NCBI GenBank assembly: GCA_947258715.1
Contig: CAMYJH010000014.1
Location: 1-64,000, forward strand
Length of the DNA stretch: 64,000 bases
Origin: an uncultured Gammaproteobacteria bacterium
GTDB lineage: Bacteria > Pseudomonadota > Gammaproteobacteria > HK1
Direction of reading: 5' to 3'
Part shown: positions 26,230-43,257 of the stretch, in pieces
How positions within the stretch are numbered: position 1 is the first letter of the stretch
Layout of the letters: each line of letters begins with the position of its first letter
Translations under genes and position numbers: made by a program
The notes under the pieces: model-generated
Database searches by the model: none
What the model was told of the DNA's origin: nothing
Seen by the model: the letters and a program-made list of their open reading frames with translations, nothing else

Positions 26230-26816
26230 TGCCACACATCAATCTACTTCCCTGGCGCGAGGAACTCCGTCAGCAACGCAATAAAGAGTTTGGTCTTACT
26301 GCGGCTGTCGGCGTCGTCATCATGGCTGCGGTTGTCGCCGTCGTGCACCTTCACTTTAAGTCGCGCATTATGCACCAGAACGACCGCAACGGATTCCTGG
26401 AGGCCAACATCGCCATCCTCGATAAACGGATCAAAGAAATTCAGCGGCTCGACGACGAGAAGGAGCGACTGCTGGCGCGCATGCAGATCATCCAGCGTCT
26501 GCAATCGAGCCGGCCCGAGGTCGTGCACCTCTTCGATGAACTCGTACAGACCCTGCCCGAGGGCGTCTATTTCACCAGGATTCAGCAGAAAGGCCGCGTT
26601 TTGAACATTCACGGCGTGGCGCAATCCAATGCCCGCGTCTCGTCGCTGATGCGACAGTTGGACAGCTCCGATTGGCTCGAAAATCCGACGCTGCTGCAAA
26701 TCACCGCCGAGGTGCGTGAGGCAAGCAAGCAGCAACAAGGCGTGCGGATGAGCAATTTTCAGCTCAACGTATCCCAGGAAGATCCTGCAAAAGCCGCATC
26801 GGCTGAAGAGAAGTAA
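26229..26816 (+). CDS. pilN: Type IV pilus inner-membrane protein PilN
   Basis: 195 residues. The N-terminus PHINLLPWREE is the conserved PilM-binding tail. One transmembrane helix follows (about 22-42), then a coiled coil (about 50-90) and a ferredoxin-like periplasmic domain. PilN pairs with PilO in the inner-membrane platform. It begins on the last base of the pilM stop codon and ends 11 bp before pilO. Confidence 0.93.
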   Translation: MPHINLLPWREELRQQRNKEFGLTAAVGVVIMAAVVAVVHLHFKSRIMHQNDRNGFLEANIAILDKRIKEIQRLDDEKERLLARMQIIQRLQSSRPEVVHLFDELVQTLPEGVYFTRIQQKGRVLNIHGVAQSNARVSSLMRQLDSSDWLENPTLLQITAEVREASKQQQGVRMSNFQLNVSQEDPAKAASAEEK

Positions 26817-26827
26817 GAGAAACCGTC

Positions 26828-27457
26828 ATGAACCTTAAGGATTTTCAAAATCTGGATCCGAGAAATATCGGAAGTTGGCCCGCCGCGCTTAAGTCGCTGG
26901 TTCTGCTGAGCCTTTGCGTCGCGCTTCTGGGTGCGGGCTACTGGTTCGACACCCGGTCTCAGATCGAACAGCTGGAGCGAGAGGCAAAGAAAGAGGAACA
27001 GCTCAAGCAGACATTCGAAATCAAGCAGAGGAAGGCTGCAAACCTCGAGCCGCTCAAGCGGCAGCTTCAGGAGATGAAGCAGACCTTCGGAGATTTGCTG
27101 CGGCTGCTGCCGAACAAAACCGAAATCGAGGGTCTGCTGGTGGACATTTCCCAGTCGGGACTCGCCGCCGGCCTGGAATTTGAGCTGTTCAAACCCGGCC
27201 CCGAGCAGCCCCAGGAGTTCTACGCGGTTCAGCCGATCCAGATTCAGGTGACGGGCTCTTACCATCAGCTTGCGGAATACGTGAGCGCGGTAGCGGTGAT
27301 GCCGCGAATTGTCACCCAGCACGACATCAACATCGTTCCACGGCCGGGCGATCAAAAGACAACCAAGTTGAACATGCGCATGACGGCCAGGACTTATCGC
27401 TACCTCGAAGAGGATGAAATCGAAGCGCAAGCAAAGGCCAATAAGGGAAGAAAATGA
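26828..27457 (+). CDS. pilO: Type IV pilus inner-membrane protein PilO
   Basis: 209 residues: a short cytoplasmic tail, a membrane helix (about 22-40), a coiled coil rich in Glu/Lys (about 45-80) and a periplasmic domain with VTGSYHQLAEYVSAVA and MTARTYRYLE strands. PilO heterodimerises with PilN and contacts PilP. A ribosome-binding GAGAAACC lies ahead of ATG 26828. Its stop overlaps the pilP start by 4 bases. Confidence 0.93.
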   Translation: MNLKDFQNLDPRNIGSWPAALKSLVLLSLCVALLGAGYWFDTRSQIEQLEREAKKEEQLKQTFEIKQRKAANLEPLKRQLQEMKQTFGDLLRLLPNKTEIEGLLVDISQSGLAAGLEFELFKPGPEQPQEFYAVQPIQIQVTGSYHQLAEYVSAVAVMPRIVTQHDINIVPRPGDQKTTKLNMRMTARTYRYLEEDEIEAQAKANKGRK

Positions 27458-28053
27458 GGGGTGTTCAGTTATTAGCTTCGCGGCGTGTTGACGCGGAGTG
27501 CTGCTCTAGGAGTGCCGTTGGCGGTAAAACAAAGCTTTGGCGCCTGCTGGCCGCCACCGCCTTTGTGACCTTAAGCGGCTGCGGCGGCGGGTCCATGAGC
27601 GACCTGGAAAGCTATGTTAACGAGGTGCTTTCCAGGCCTGGGGGTAAGATCGCGCCCATTCCTCCCCTGGAGCCGTACGTCGTTTACACCTACCAATCAT
27701 CGGATGGCGTGGACCCCTTCGAACCGTTCTTCCAGGAACCCCCGGAGCCGACTACGGTAGCCGCAACCGGCGGCGGTCCGGCGCCGGATCCGAACAGAAA
27801 CAAGGAAGAGCTGGAGGGTTACTCGCTCGATTCATTGAGAATGATGGGCACGCTCGAGCAGGACGAAACGATCTGGGGAATCATAAGGACACCCGATGGC
27901 GCCATACATCGGGTTCAGTCCGGAAACTACATGGGCAGAAACCACGGAAAGATTACCCACATTTCTGAAGAGAAAATCGAACTCACCGAAATCGTTGCAG
28001 ACAGCCAAGGACGCTGGCAGGAGCGACCGGCGGGACTCGCATTGGCAGAATAA
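27454..28053 (+). CDS. pilP: Type IV pilus lipoprotein PilP
   Basis: 199 residues with a long N-terminal leader and lipobox LSGC (Cys near residue 46), then an unstructured Pro-rich linker (IAPIPPLEPYVVYTYQ) and the beta-sandwich domain (about 120-190, MMGTLEQDETIWGII). PilP links PilNO to the secretin PilQ. The start overlaps pilO (ATGA); an internal start closer to the signal peptide is possible. The gap to pilQ is 21 bp. Confidence 0.92.
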   Translation: MRGVQLLASRRVDAECCSRSAVGGKTKLWRLLAATAFVTLSGCGGGSMSDLESYVNEVLSRPGGKIAPIPPLEPYVVYTYQSSDGVDPFEPFFQEPPEPTTVAATGGGPAPDPNRNKEELEGYSLDSLRMMGTLEQDETIWGIIRTPDGAIHRVQSGNYMGRNHGKITHISEEKIELTEIVADSQGRWQERPAGLALAE

Positions 28054-28074
28054 GACTGGACGGGGATCCGGAAG

Positions 28075-30200
28075 ATGAAAACGCGTATTGCTTGGTACAA
28101 ACGGGCGGGGGCTGGTCGCGCGAAGGCGACCCGTGGCGGGGGCTTACTGAGCGCTCTGGCAGCGGCATTCACCGCCCTGATGCTGGCAGCGAGCCATGCT
28201 GCTTACGCCCAGTCGAGCGTTACCCTGGACGATATCTCTTACGCGTCGCTCCCCGGTGACAGAGTACAGTTGGAGCTCAAGCTTTCGGGAAGGGTCGACG
28301 AGCCTTTGAGCTTTGCTATCGACAATCCGGCGCGGGTGGCGCTGGATCTTCCCGGAGTCACGCTCAACCTTCCGCGTAAGACCTCGGAAATCAATATCGG
28401 CATGGCCCGCAGCGTCACCGCGGTGGAAGCCGCAGGTCGTACCCGCGTGGTATTGAATCTGGTCAAGCTGGTTCCCTATTCACTCAAGGTCGCGGGCAAC
28501 AGCGTTTTGCTCATCGTGGAAGGCGCTCGGCACTTGCGACCGCCACCAGAATGGCGGGCCGAGCTGCTGAGCGCGGGACTATTGAAAACATCGACTTCCG
28601 GCGCGGAGAAGAAGGCGAGGGCCGCGTCATCGTCACGCTCTCGGATCCATCCATTGTGGTCGATACCCAGGAGGAAGGCGGGCGCATTATTGTCGAATTT
28701 GTCAACGCAGAGCTCCCCGAGCGACTTCAGCGCCGCCTCGACGTCATCGATTTCGCCACCCCGGTTCAAACGGTGGAAACCGTGCAGCGGGGCAACAACG
28801 TGCGCATGACTATCCTGCCCAAGGGCTTGTACGAGCACCTCGCGTATCAGTCCAACGATATCTTCGCCCTCGACGTGAAGCCCGTCAGCGAGGCTGAGGA
28901 AGAACAGGTGCGTAAGGACAAATTCGGGTACACCGGCGAGCGCCTTTCGCTCAACTTCCAGAACATCGAAGTTCGGGCGGTGCTGCAGCTGATCGCCGAT
29001 TTCACCGGGCTCAATCTGGTGGCGAGCGATACCGTAACCGGCAACCTGACCTTGCGTCTTAAAAACGTACCCTGGGACCAGGCGCTGGACATAATTCTCA
29101 AGACCAAGGGCCTCGCCATGCGCAAGACGGGTAACGTCATACTCGTCGCGCCGAGCGAAGAGATTGCCGCACGGGAAAAGCTCGAGCTCGAAAGCCAGAA
29201 GCAGATCGAGGAGCTGGCGCCACTCCGATCCGAGTTCGTCCAGATCAATTATGCCAAGGCTTCCGACATCGCGGCGCTGCTCAAAGCCGAGGGCAATTCT
29301 CTGCTGACCGACCGCGGCAACGTCTCCGTGGATGCCCGCACCAATACGCTGCTGGTGAGAGACACCGCCGAGGCCATCGACGCGGTGCGCGTCCTGGTGG
29401 CGACCCTCGATGTGCCGGTGCGCCAAGTTCTGATCGAGTCGCGTATCGTGATTGCGGACGACAGCTTCAATCGCGATTTGGGCGTCCGATTCGGCTTGTC
29501 GAAGGCGGAAACGGTCAACACCGGCACCCCGCAACGTAATTTATTCGTGGGCGGCGGCCTTCCGGGAACAACGGATTTTGGTGGAACGGTGGCCTTTAAT
29601 GACGGCACCAACGAAAACCTGATCGTCGACCTGCCCATCGGCTCGCCTGCGGGCTCGCTTGCCGTCGCCCTGGTGGCGATCCCCGACCACATCCTCCAGC
29701 TGGAGCTGCAGGCGCTGCAGCTGGAGGGCCGCGGCGAGGTGCTCTCCAATCCGCGGGTGATCACCTCTAACCAGAGGGAGGCGATCATCGAGCAGGGCAC
29801 GGAAATTCCGTACCAGGAGGCCAGCTCCAGCGGCGCCACCTCCACCTCCTTTAAGAAGGCGGTCTTGAGTCTGAAGGTCACGCCGCAGATCACCCCGGAC
29901 GAGCGCGTCATCATGGATTTGGCCGTGAACCAAGATACGGTGGGCCGGGAGTTCGGCGGTGTGCCCAGCATCGACACCCGGGAGGTGACGACACAAGTTC
30001 TGGTCGACAATGGCGACACCGTGGTGCTGGGCGGAATCTTCGAGCAAACCAAGCGTAAAGACCAAGAGAAGGTTCCATTCTTCGGCGACCTGCCTTATCT
30101 CGGCATCCTGTTCAGAACCACGTCCATTCGGGATGAGAAGACCGAGCTGCTGATTTTCGTCACGCCCAAGATCCTGGAGGACGCCTCGCTAGGCGGCTAG
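28075..30200 (+). pseudogene. pilQ: Type IV pilus secretin PilQ with a frameshift
   Basis: Two overlapping frames together make a complete PilQ. The first (28075 to 28809) has the signal peptide, then an AMIN domain (VTLDDISYASLPGDR). Family-like sequence stops near 28510-28560. The second frame picks up the next AMIN domain (IENIDFRRGEEGEGR), the STN domain, the N-domains and the secretin core with VLIESRIVIADDSFNRDLGV and the VPFFGDLPYLGILF end. The second frame has no signal peptide or good start, so a one-base change in the linker between AMIN domains is needed to join them. Either pilQ is broken, or the sequence has an indel error. No clear slippery heptamer is seen in frame. Confidence 0.8.
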
Positions 30201-30268
30201 GCGGTGGCGCGAGCTCCGCCGCGCCAACTCAAGCGCGTGCGGGATAACTGAGAGTAGGCTTAAGCGAA

Positions 30269-30302
30269 GCCTGCGGGGAAACCCGCGGGCTTTGTCGTTT
30301 CT
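30269..30302 (+). terminator. Terminator after pilQ
   Basis: GCCTGCGGG (30269-30277), loop GAAA, CCCGCGGGC (30282-30290): a 9-bp stem with one T-G pair, followed by TTTGTCGTTTCT. It ends the pil operon about 70 bp past pilQ and 75 bp before aroK, which suggests that aroKB has its own promoter or depends on read-through. Confidence 0.8.
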
Positions 30303-30376
30303 AAAGGCGAAAATCTCAAGCGGCCGGCTAAAATGAACCGAATCGGGCCCTGAGCGCAGGCCCTTCTGACGCCGTC

Positions 30377-30907
30377 ATGAACAAGAAAGCCGCAGCTCCC
30401 AGCAACATTTACCTCATCGGCCCGATGGGCGCCGGCAAAAGCTCCGTTGGTCGGCATCTTGCGCGCATGCTCAAAAAGAGATTCTTAGACTGCGACCGGG
30501 AGATCGAGGAACGCACCGGCGCCCGAATTGCCATTATTTTCGAGCTCGAGGGCGAGTCCGGGTTTCGGAAAAGGGAGCGTGCCCTGCTAGAGGAGCTCGC
30601 CAACGAGGACGGACTGGTGCTGGCCACCGGCGGCGGAGTGGTTCTGGACCGCGCCAATCGGGAGCTGCTTTCGAGACGGGGATTCAACATCTACCTCAAC
30701 GCGCCGCTGGAGCTGCTCGTCTCCCGAACCTCGAGGGACCGCCAGCGGCCGCTGCTTCAGACTCAGGACCGTACAGCCCGCATCAAGGCCCTGGCGCAAG
30801 AGCGGGACCCGCTCTACCGCGAGGTGGCTGATATGATTGTCACCAGCGACAAGCGATCTGCGAAACACGTAGCGCGTGAAATCCTCAAGCAGCTGGAAGC
30901 CATATGA
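30377..30907 (+). CDS. aroK: Shikimate kinase
   Basis: 176 residues. Walker A is [15 protein letters not shown] (near residue 14), shikimate binding [14 protein letters not shown] follows, and the lid Arg lies in RDRQRPLLQ. It phosphorylates shikimate in the chorismate pathway. It overlaps aroB by 4 bases (ATGA), the classic aroKB pair after pilQ. Confidence 0.95.
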   Translation: MNKKAAAPSNIYLIGPMGAGKSSVGRHLARMLKKRFLDCDREIEERTGARIAIIFELEGESGFRKRERALLEELANEDGLVLATGGGVVLDRANRELLSRRGFNIYLNAPLELLVSRTSRDRQRPLLQTQDRTARIKALAQERDPLYREVADMIVTSDKRSAKHVAREILKQLEAI

Positions 30908-31989
30908 AGACGATTAAAGTCGAGCTTGGCGAACGCGCCTATTCAATCCACATCGGGGATGGACTCCTTTTGCGCGGCGATCTCATCGGCCCGCACATTG
31001 GCGGGACCCAAGTGATGGTGGTGACGAACGAGGTCGTGGCTCCGCTGTATCTGGACACCCTCGTATCCACGCTCACGGACTTCGACTGTCACAGCCTGGT
31101 GCTTCCCGACGGCGAATCGTTCAAGAACATCGAGGTGCTGAACAGCATCTTCGACGCCCTGCTCGAGCGCCGATTCACCCGCGACTCGACTCTGGTCGCC
31201 CTGGGTGGAGGCGTGGTCGGCGACATTACCGGCTTCGCTGCCGCTTGCTATCAGCGCGGGGTCGCGCACCTGCAAGTGCCTACGACTCTATTGGCTCAGG
31301 TTGACTCCTCGGTGGGCGGCAAGACGGCGGTGAACCATCGTCTAGGTAAGAACATGATCGGCGCCTTTCACCAGCCAAGCTGCGTGCTCGCCGATACCGC
31401 TACCCTTAAGTCACTGCCGTCGCGAGAATTTCGGGCGGGTCTCGCCGAAGTGATCAAATACGGGCTGATTCGCGACCCCGAATTCTTCCAATGGCTGGAG
31501 ACAAACATCGGAGCCACGCTTGATCTCGAGCCGGAAGCGCTGTCCTTAATTATAGAACGCTCCTGCCGCAACAAAGCCGAGGTGGTTGCCGAGGACGAAC
31601 GCGAGAGCGGCGCCAGAGCGCTTTTGAATTTCGGCCACACCTTCGGCCACGCGATCGAAACCGGGCTCGGCTACGGCACCTGGCTTCACGGCGAAGCGGT
31701 AGCCGCGGGCATGTGTCTCGCCACCTCGCTGTCGGCGCGCCTGGGGTGGATAAGCGAAGAAGACGTGCGCCGGGTGGAGAAGCTGCTGCTGCGGGCGGGC
31801 CTCCCCACGCGGCCGCCCGACGCCCTGGACGATGCTCGCATGCTCGAGCTGATGGCGGTGGACAAGAAGGTTCTGGGCGGACGCACCCGACTGGTGCTGC
31901 TCGAGGCCCTCGGCCGGGCGGTGGTCAGTGACGATCTGGACCCTAAGACCCTGCGCAACACCATCGCCCACGCTCGCGGCGCAGGGTGA
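30904..31989 (+). CDS. aroB: 3-dehydroquinate synthase
   Basis: 361 residues. NAD-binding [19 protein letters not shown] near residue 100 and the metal-binding residues in [10 protein letters not shown] and [10 protein letters not shown] are clear. It converts DAHP to 3-dehydroquinate, the second step to aromatic amino acids. It overlaps aroK at its start and the next gene at its stop (GTGA). Confidence 0.95.
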   Translation: MKTIKVELGERAYSIHIGDGLLLRGDLIGPHIGGTQVMVVTNEVVAPLYLDTLVSTLTDFDCHSLVLPDGESFKNIEVLNSIFDALLERRFTRDSTLVALGGGVVGDITGFAAACYQRGVAHLQVPTTLLAQVDSSVGGKTAVNHRLGKNMIGAFHQPSCVLADTATLKSLPSREFRAGLAEVIKYGLIRDPEFFQWLETNIGATLDLEPEALSLIIERSCRNKAEVVAEDERESGARALLNFGHTFGHAIETGLGYGTWLHGEAVAAGMCLATSLSARLGWISEEDVRRVEKLLLRAGLPTRPPDALDDARMLELMAVDKKVLGGRTRLVLLEALGRAVVSDDLDPKTLRNTIAHARGAG

Positions 31990-33167
31990 AAGTGCTTCAG
32001 CAAAGAAAGACTGCCGGCCGGCTCTCCCCGCCGTACGCGGTCGACGAATGCTCCAGCCGCGGCCGCTTGAAGCCTGAGCCCAGGGACGAGTTCCGCAGCG
32101 AGTTCCAGCGTGATCGCGACCGCATCGTTCACTCTGCCGCCTTCAGGCGTCTGGAGTACAAGACCCAGGTATTCGTAAACCACGAAGGAGACATGTTTCG
32201 CACCCGGCTGACGCATTCCATCGAGGTGGCCCAGATCGCGCGCACCATCGCCCGGGGTTTGCAGCTTAATGAAGACCTCACGGAAGCCATCGCCTTGGCC
32301 CATGATCTCGGCCATACGCCCTTCGGTCACGCGGGCCAGGACGCGCTCAACGAATGCATGCGCGACTACGGGGGCTTCGAGCACAACCTCCAGTCCTTGC
32401 GCATAGTGGATCTGCTGGAGGAGAAATACGCGCAGTTCGACGGTCTCAATCTGACCTTCGAGACCCGCGAGGGGATCTTGAAACACTGCTCGAAGAAAAA
32501 CGCCCGCGGGCTCGGTGAGCTTGGTCGGCGGTTCATTCAAGGCGGGCAGCCGAGCCTGGAAGCGCAGATAGCAAACCTCGCCGACGAAATCGCCTACAAC
32601 AACCACGACCTTGACGATGCCCTGCGCGCGGGACTGTTGCAGGTCGAAGACCTTTCCCAGGTATCGAGCTTCGATGAGCGCAACCAGGAGGTCAACGAAA
32701 AGTGGCCAGGACTGCCTCATCGGCGAGTGGTGCACGAAATCATAAGGCGCATGATCAACCACCTGGTGACCGACGTGCTGACCACAAGCAAAAGCGCCAT
32801 TGACGCCCTTGACCCCAAATCCGTCGACGACGTTCGCGCCTGCGGGGTGCCGATAGTGAGCTTTAGCGACTCGATGCGCGATCGGCACCTGGAGCTCAAG
32901 CGCTTTCTGCGCCAGCACGTCTATCGTCACTACCGGGTACACCGCATGACGGCAAAGGCGAAGAGAGTTGTTAGCGAGCTATTCCACAGCTTCATGCAGG
33001 ATAGCCGCCTGCTGCCTCCCGACGCGAGGGCGCGCGTTTACGATCTGGAGCGCAGCATGGGCGAAAACGGACGCGCCAGGGTGGTAGCGGATTACATCGC
33101 CGGGATGACCGATCGCTTTGCCATCGCCGAGCACGGACGCATCTTCGACCCCTCGCGACTCACCTGA
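31986..33167 (+). CDS. dgt: dGTP triphosphohydrolase-like HD-domain protein
   Basis: 393 residues from GTG 31986, overlapping the aroB stop. The HD-domain metal site is visible: [17 protein letters not shown], then [16 protein letters not shown] and [15 protein letters not shown]. This is the shorter, tetrameric dGTPase-like class common outside enterics. It hydrolyses dNTPs to nucleosides and triphosphate, helping control the dNTP pool. Its place between aroB and gltB is a recurring order in this phylum, though the link is not functional in an obvious way. Confidence 0.9.
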   Translation: MKVLQQRKTAGRLSPPYAVDECSSRGRLKPEPRDEFRSEFQRDRDRIVHSAAFRRLEYKTQVFVNHEGDMFRTRLTHSIEVAQIARTIARGLQLNEDLTEAIALAHDLGHTPFGHAGQDALNECMRDYGGFEHNLQSLRIVDLLEEKYAQFDGLNLTFETREGILKHCSKKNARGLGELGRRFIQGGQPSLEAQIANLADEIAYNNHDLDDALRAGLLQVEDLSQVSSFDERNQEVNEKWPGLPHRRVVHEIIRRMINHLVTDVLTTSKSAIDALDPKSVDDVRACGVPIVSFSDSMRDRHLELKRFLRQHVYRHYRVHRMTAKAKRVVSELFHSFMQDSRLLPPDARARVYDLERSMGENGRARVVADYIAGMTDRFAIAEHGRIFDPSRLT

Positions 33168-33498
33168 TTGGGGGCGTTCCGCCAGCCAATGCCCTCCATC
33201 CCGTGGCTTGGCGGTGCGCCTTCTCCCCATGAGCACAGATCACGCCCGGTGACAGCCCGCAGACCCGGCGATATACTTTTTCTCCTTTTTGCCCGCATAA
33301 AACCTCCACCAGGCCAGCCGAAACCGCAGGCGGGTATTCGGCGGAACGCTTCGGTAAGCGGGAATCGCGATGGCGCCCGGCAACGGAAGCGACCGCTCGC
33401 GCCGATGCCCATTGACCCCCCCGCCTTTTTGCCCTGGCGAGCTGGCGGCCTCGCAAGGCGTGCGAACGGAGACTTTAAGGATCGAGGAGGACGACGGT
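33168..33498. other. Leader region of gltB; no gene seen
   Basis: The 331-bp stretch between dgt and the chosen gltB start has no recognisable protein. An open frame continues upstream from gltB to 33370, but its sequence is not conserved GltB. The stretch contains CGCTTCGGTAAGCG (near 33351) and a C-run followed by GCCTTTTTGCC near 33420, possibly remnants of a leader structure. I matched it to no known riboswitch. Confidence 0.4.
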
Positions 33499-39400
<5,902 letters not shown>

Positions 39401-39401
<1 letters not shown>

Positions 39402-40492
39402 TGTCGTTAACGGACACTGAGGGCGAATCGGTGGCAATGGCGAACCATCGCCTGCTCAAGGCGCTCAGGCGCGAGCAGGTGGATCGGACTCCAATCTGGA
39501 TCATGCGCCAGGCCGGGCGCTACCTGCCGGAATACCGCGCCCTGCGTCAGCGAGCGGGCAGCTTTCTCACCCTCTGCAAAACGCCGGAACTGGCCTGCGA
39601 GATCACGTTGCAGCCCGTTCAGCGCTTTGCTCTGGATGCCGCCATCCTGTTCTCGGACATCCTCACCATTCCCGACGCCATGGGCTTGGGCCTTAGTTTC
39701 GCCGAGGGGGAGGGTCCGTGCTTCGAGCGGCCGCTGAGATCTAGAGCAGACATCGAGCGACTGCGCGTACCCGATCCAGCCTCAGATTTAAGCTATGTTC
39801 TAGACACGGTTAAGCTGGTGCGGGCAGCGCTTGGCGAGCGGCTGCCACTGATTGGCTTTTCCGGAAGCCCGTGGACGCTGGCGGCCTATATGGTGGAGGG
39901 GCGAGGGGGGACGAATTTCTCCCGCATCAAGGGGATGACCTTCGACGCGCCGAAGGACCTGCACCAGTTGCTCGGGCTGCTGGCGAAGTCAGTGATCGCG
40001 TACCTGTCCGCGCAGCGAGCGTCGGGGGCACAGGCTTTGATGATTTTCGACACCTGGGGCGGAATTTTGAGCGAACACGGCTACCGCGAATTCTCCCTTG
40101 CCTACATGAAAATGATTGTCGAAGCGCTACGCAGCGGCGAAGAGGCTGCGAGCGCGCCGCTGATTCTATTTACCAAGGGCGGCGGAAACTGGCTCGAAGC
40201 CATGGCCGACAGTGGCTGTGACGCGCTCGGCCTGGACTGGACGGTGGACATCGGCCGCGCCCGCAGCCGCGTCGGTCACCGCTGCGCCTTACAGGGCAAC
40301 ATGGACCCGGCGGTGCTTGGCGCTCGTCCCGAGCGTATTCGTGAAGAGGTGGCGCTGCTTTTGCAGCAATACGGCTACGGCAGCGGCCACGTGTTCAATC
40401 TCGGTCACGGCATTACGCCGGAAATCGACCCCGCCAAAGTGGCCGCAGTCGTAGACGCGGTGCACGAGCTGAGCGAAGCGTATCATCGCTGA
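39401..40492 (+). CDS. hemE: Uroporphyrinogen decarboxylase
   Basis: 363 residues. The signature [16 protein letters not shown] is near residue 27, and [14 protein letters not shown] holds the catalytic Asp. It decarboxylates uroporphyrinogen III to coproporphyrinogen III in heme synthesis. The start at 39401 overlaps gltD and has GGGGGT ahead; an internal ATG at 39437 ([10 protein letters not shown]) also fits family N-termini. Placement after gltD is common in this class. Confidence 0.95.
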
Positions 40493-40506
40493 CGGGTTTC
40501 GCAGCA

Positions 40507-41463
40507 GTGAAACATGGTTTTGGTCGAACCGTGACTGAATCTTCATCCAAATTTTTTCTAACCACCGCCGCCAGGGGTTTCCTCATGGGCGCCGCCGACG
40601 TGGTGCCCGGGGTGAGCGGCGGTACCATGGCGGTGGTGCTGGGGATTTATCAGCGCCTGATCAACGCCATCCGCGCCTTCGACATTCGCTTCATCCAGCA
40701 CCTTTGGCGCGCGCGACTCAGGTCGGCGGCGGAGCACGTTGACCTGCCTTTTCTACTCGCGCTGGGTAGCGGTATTTTTGCCGCCCTCATGTTTTTCACC
40801 CGGGTGATCTCTTTGCCGGCGCTCATCCACAGCCATCCGGAGCCGGTCTATAGTTTGTTTTTCGGCCTTATCGCCGCCTCCATCTTCGTTCTGCTCAAGT
40901 CTCACAGGGGCTTCGGTGGTACGGATGCGGTGGCCCTGATCGGCGGTGTCGTGGTGGGCTTTGGCATGGTCAACCTGGTGCCGACTGCCACCCCGGAGAC
41001 CGCCTGGTTCGTTTTTTTGAGCGGGGCGCTGGCCATCTGCGCCATGATCGTGCCCGGTATCTCCGGCTCGTTCATTCTTCTGATCCTGCAGAAATACGCC
41101 TATATTTTCGACGCCATCGGCCGCCTGGACCTTTACGTGCTGTTTCCGTTTGCCCTCGGCGCCGTGACCGGCCTGTTGCTATTCAGTCGGGTGCTTGCTT
41201 TTTTGTTGCGATCTTTTTACCGCCAGACCGTGAACGTCATCGTCGGCCTTATGATCGGTTCGCTTTGGGTCATTTGGCCGTTTCAGATCCGGGTCGAAGT
41301 GCTGGTCGACGGCACCACCCGCCTGCTGCGCAACGCGCCCTATGTTCCGCATTCTCTTAACGGCGACGTGCTCTCATCGATCGCGCTTGCGGGGATCGGC
41401 GTTGCTGTCGTTCTGGCGCTGCATCGCGCCGCCTCGGCGCGCGGCCTTCCCGACCACGTCTGA
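40507..41463 (+). CDS. DUF368 membrane protein, undecaprenyl-phosphate transporter (PopT-like)
   Basis: 318 residues with eight or more hydrophobic helices. The family hallmarks are MGAADVVPGVSGGTMAVVLGIY near residue 27 and the related CAMIVPGISGSFILLIL near residue 180, internal repeats containing a PGxSG motif. DUF368 proteins were recently identified as PopT, which recycles undecaprenyl phosphate across the inner membrane for cell-wall synthesis. This gene is assigned by family, not tested here. GTG 40507 is taken as the start, 14 bp after hemE. Confidence 0.85.
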   Translation: MKHGFGRTVTESSSKFFLTTAARGFLMGAADVVPGVSGGTMAVVLGIYQRLINAIRAFDIRFIQHLWRARLRSAAEHVDLPFLLALGSGIFAALMFFTRVISLPALIHSHPEPVYSLFFGLIAASIFVLLKSHRGFGGTDAVALIGGVVVGFGMVNLVPTATPETAWFVFLSGALAICAMIVPGISGSFILLILQKYAYIFDAIGRLDLYVLFPFALGAVTGLLLFSRVLAFLLRSFYRQTVNVIVGLMIGSLWVIWPFQIRVEVLVDGTTRLLRNAPYVPHSLNGDVLSSIALAGIGVAVVLALHRAASARGLPDHV

Positions 41464-41486
41464 GAAAGATTGAGGGCAAGCGCAGC

Positions 41487-42302
41487 GTGCCCGAACTGCC
41501 CGAAGTTGAAACCACGCGGCGCGGGATTGAGCCGCACGTCAGCGGACAGATTGTCGTCGCGGTCCACGTTCGCCAGCCGAAACTCCGCTGGCGGGTTCCC
41601 CCGGACTTGTCGCGGAAGCTCAAGGATGCCCGCATCGACTGCGTCGAGCGGCGGGGAAAATACCTTTTATTGAGGACCTCATCGGGCACCGTCATCGTAC
41701 ACTTCGGCATGTCCGGTAGCCTGCGCATGGTCAGCAACGAGGTAGCGCCACAGATCCACGATCACCTGGATGTGTGCCTTCGCAACGGCCTTCAACTCCG
41801 GCTTCGCGACCCGCGCCGCTTCGGCGCCGTATTGTGGACCGACGCGGACCCGCTGTTACATCCGTTGCTCGCAGGACTGGGACCCGAACCGCTATCCGAG
41901 GCCTTCGACGGTAACTGGCTTCAGCAGAGCGCCCGCCGACGGCGGGCGGCGGTAAAAACGCTGATCATGAACAGCCGCGTGGTGGCGGGCGTCGGCAACA
42001 TCTACGCCAGCGAAGCGTTGTTTCTCGCCGGCATTAACCCCGCGCGCAGCTCGAGGCGGATCTCGTCGCGGCGATTCGGCGCGCTCGCCGAGGCGGTGAA
42101 GCAGGTTCTGGGAGAGGCCCTAGAGCAAGGAGGAACGACCCTTAGGGACTTCGTCAACGGCGCGGGCGAGCCCGGCTACTTCGCTCAATCACTGCGGGTC
42201 TACGGACGGCGAGGCGAGCCCTGTATCAACTGCGGCGCGCTGGTCAAGGCGCGCGTTCTGGGACAGCGGGCGAGCTACTTCTGTCCCCGCTGCCAGCGGT
42301 GA
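41487..42302 (+). CDS. mutM: Formamidopyrimidine-DNA glycosylase
   Basis: 271 residues from GTG 41487. The catalytic N-terminal Pro follows the start (PELPEVETTRRGI), and the H2TH domain (VVAGVGNIYASEALF) and C-terminal zinc finger (CINCGALVKARVLGQRASYFCPRC) are complete. It excises 8-oxoguanine. It is 23 bp after the DUF368 gene and convergent with the ferredoxin gene. Confidence 0.95.
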   Translation: MPELPEVETTRRGIEPHVSGQIVVAVHVRQPKLRWRVPPDLSRKLKDARIDCVERRGKYLLLRTSSGTVIVHFGMSGSLRMVSNEVAPQIHDHLDVCLRNGLQLRLRDPRRFGAVLWTDADPLLHPLLAGLGPEPLSEAFDGNWLQQSARRRRAAVKTLIMNSRVVAGVGNIYASEALFLAGINPARSSRRISSRRFGALAEAVKQVLGEALEQGGTTLRDFVNGAGEPGYFAQSLRVYGRRGEPCINCGALVKARVLGQRASYFCPRCQR

Positions 42303-42364
42303 GGTGGAACTTGGCCAGCCCGCGCCTCCGTTGACGGCGGCTCGAAGAATATCGATTCGCAGCT

Positions 42365-42385
42365 GGTGATTGGTGATTAGTGATT
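42365..42385. repeat. Three-copy 7-bp tandem repeat
   Basis: GGTGATT, GGTGATT and AGTGATT run head to tail in the mutM / ferredoxin gap. It is short, with one mismatch, and is probably a simple slippage repeat. No function is apparent. Confidence 0.6.
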
Positions 42386-42463
42386 CGCGACCTGGTCGCC
42401 GACGGTCGATTCTGCGCCAAACTCGGCCCTCGTCCTGCCCATTCCCACCTTTGTTCGCCCCGG

Positions 42464-42718
<255 letters not shown>

Positions 42719-42738
42719 TCAGGTTCGCTCCACACCCT

Positions 42739-43236
<498 letters not shown>

Positions 43237-43257
43237 TTACCTCTTTTTATATCTTTG

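Noticed and set aside
28500-28560. Programmed -1 frameshift in pilQ
   Set aside because: There is no X-XXY-YYZ heptamer in the reading frame in the overlap, so programmed recoding is not supported; a mutation or sequence error is simpler.
28476-29534. 352-codon minus-strand frame inside pilQ
   Set aside because: It is a shadow of the secretin gene, with no start signal and no family resemblance.
31686-32942. 418-codon minus-strand frame opposite aroB and dgt
   Set aside because: It is a GC-rich shadow. Both plus-strand genes are clearly real with complete motifs.
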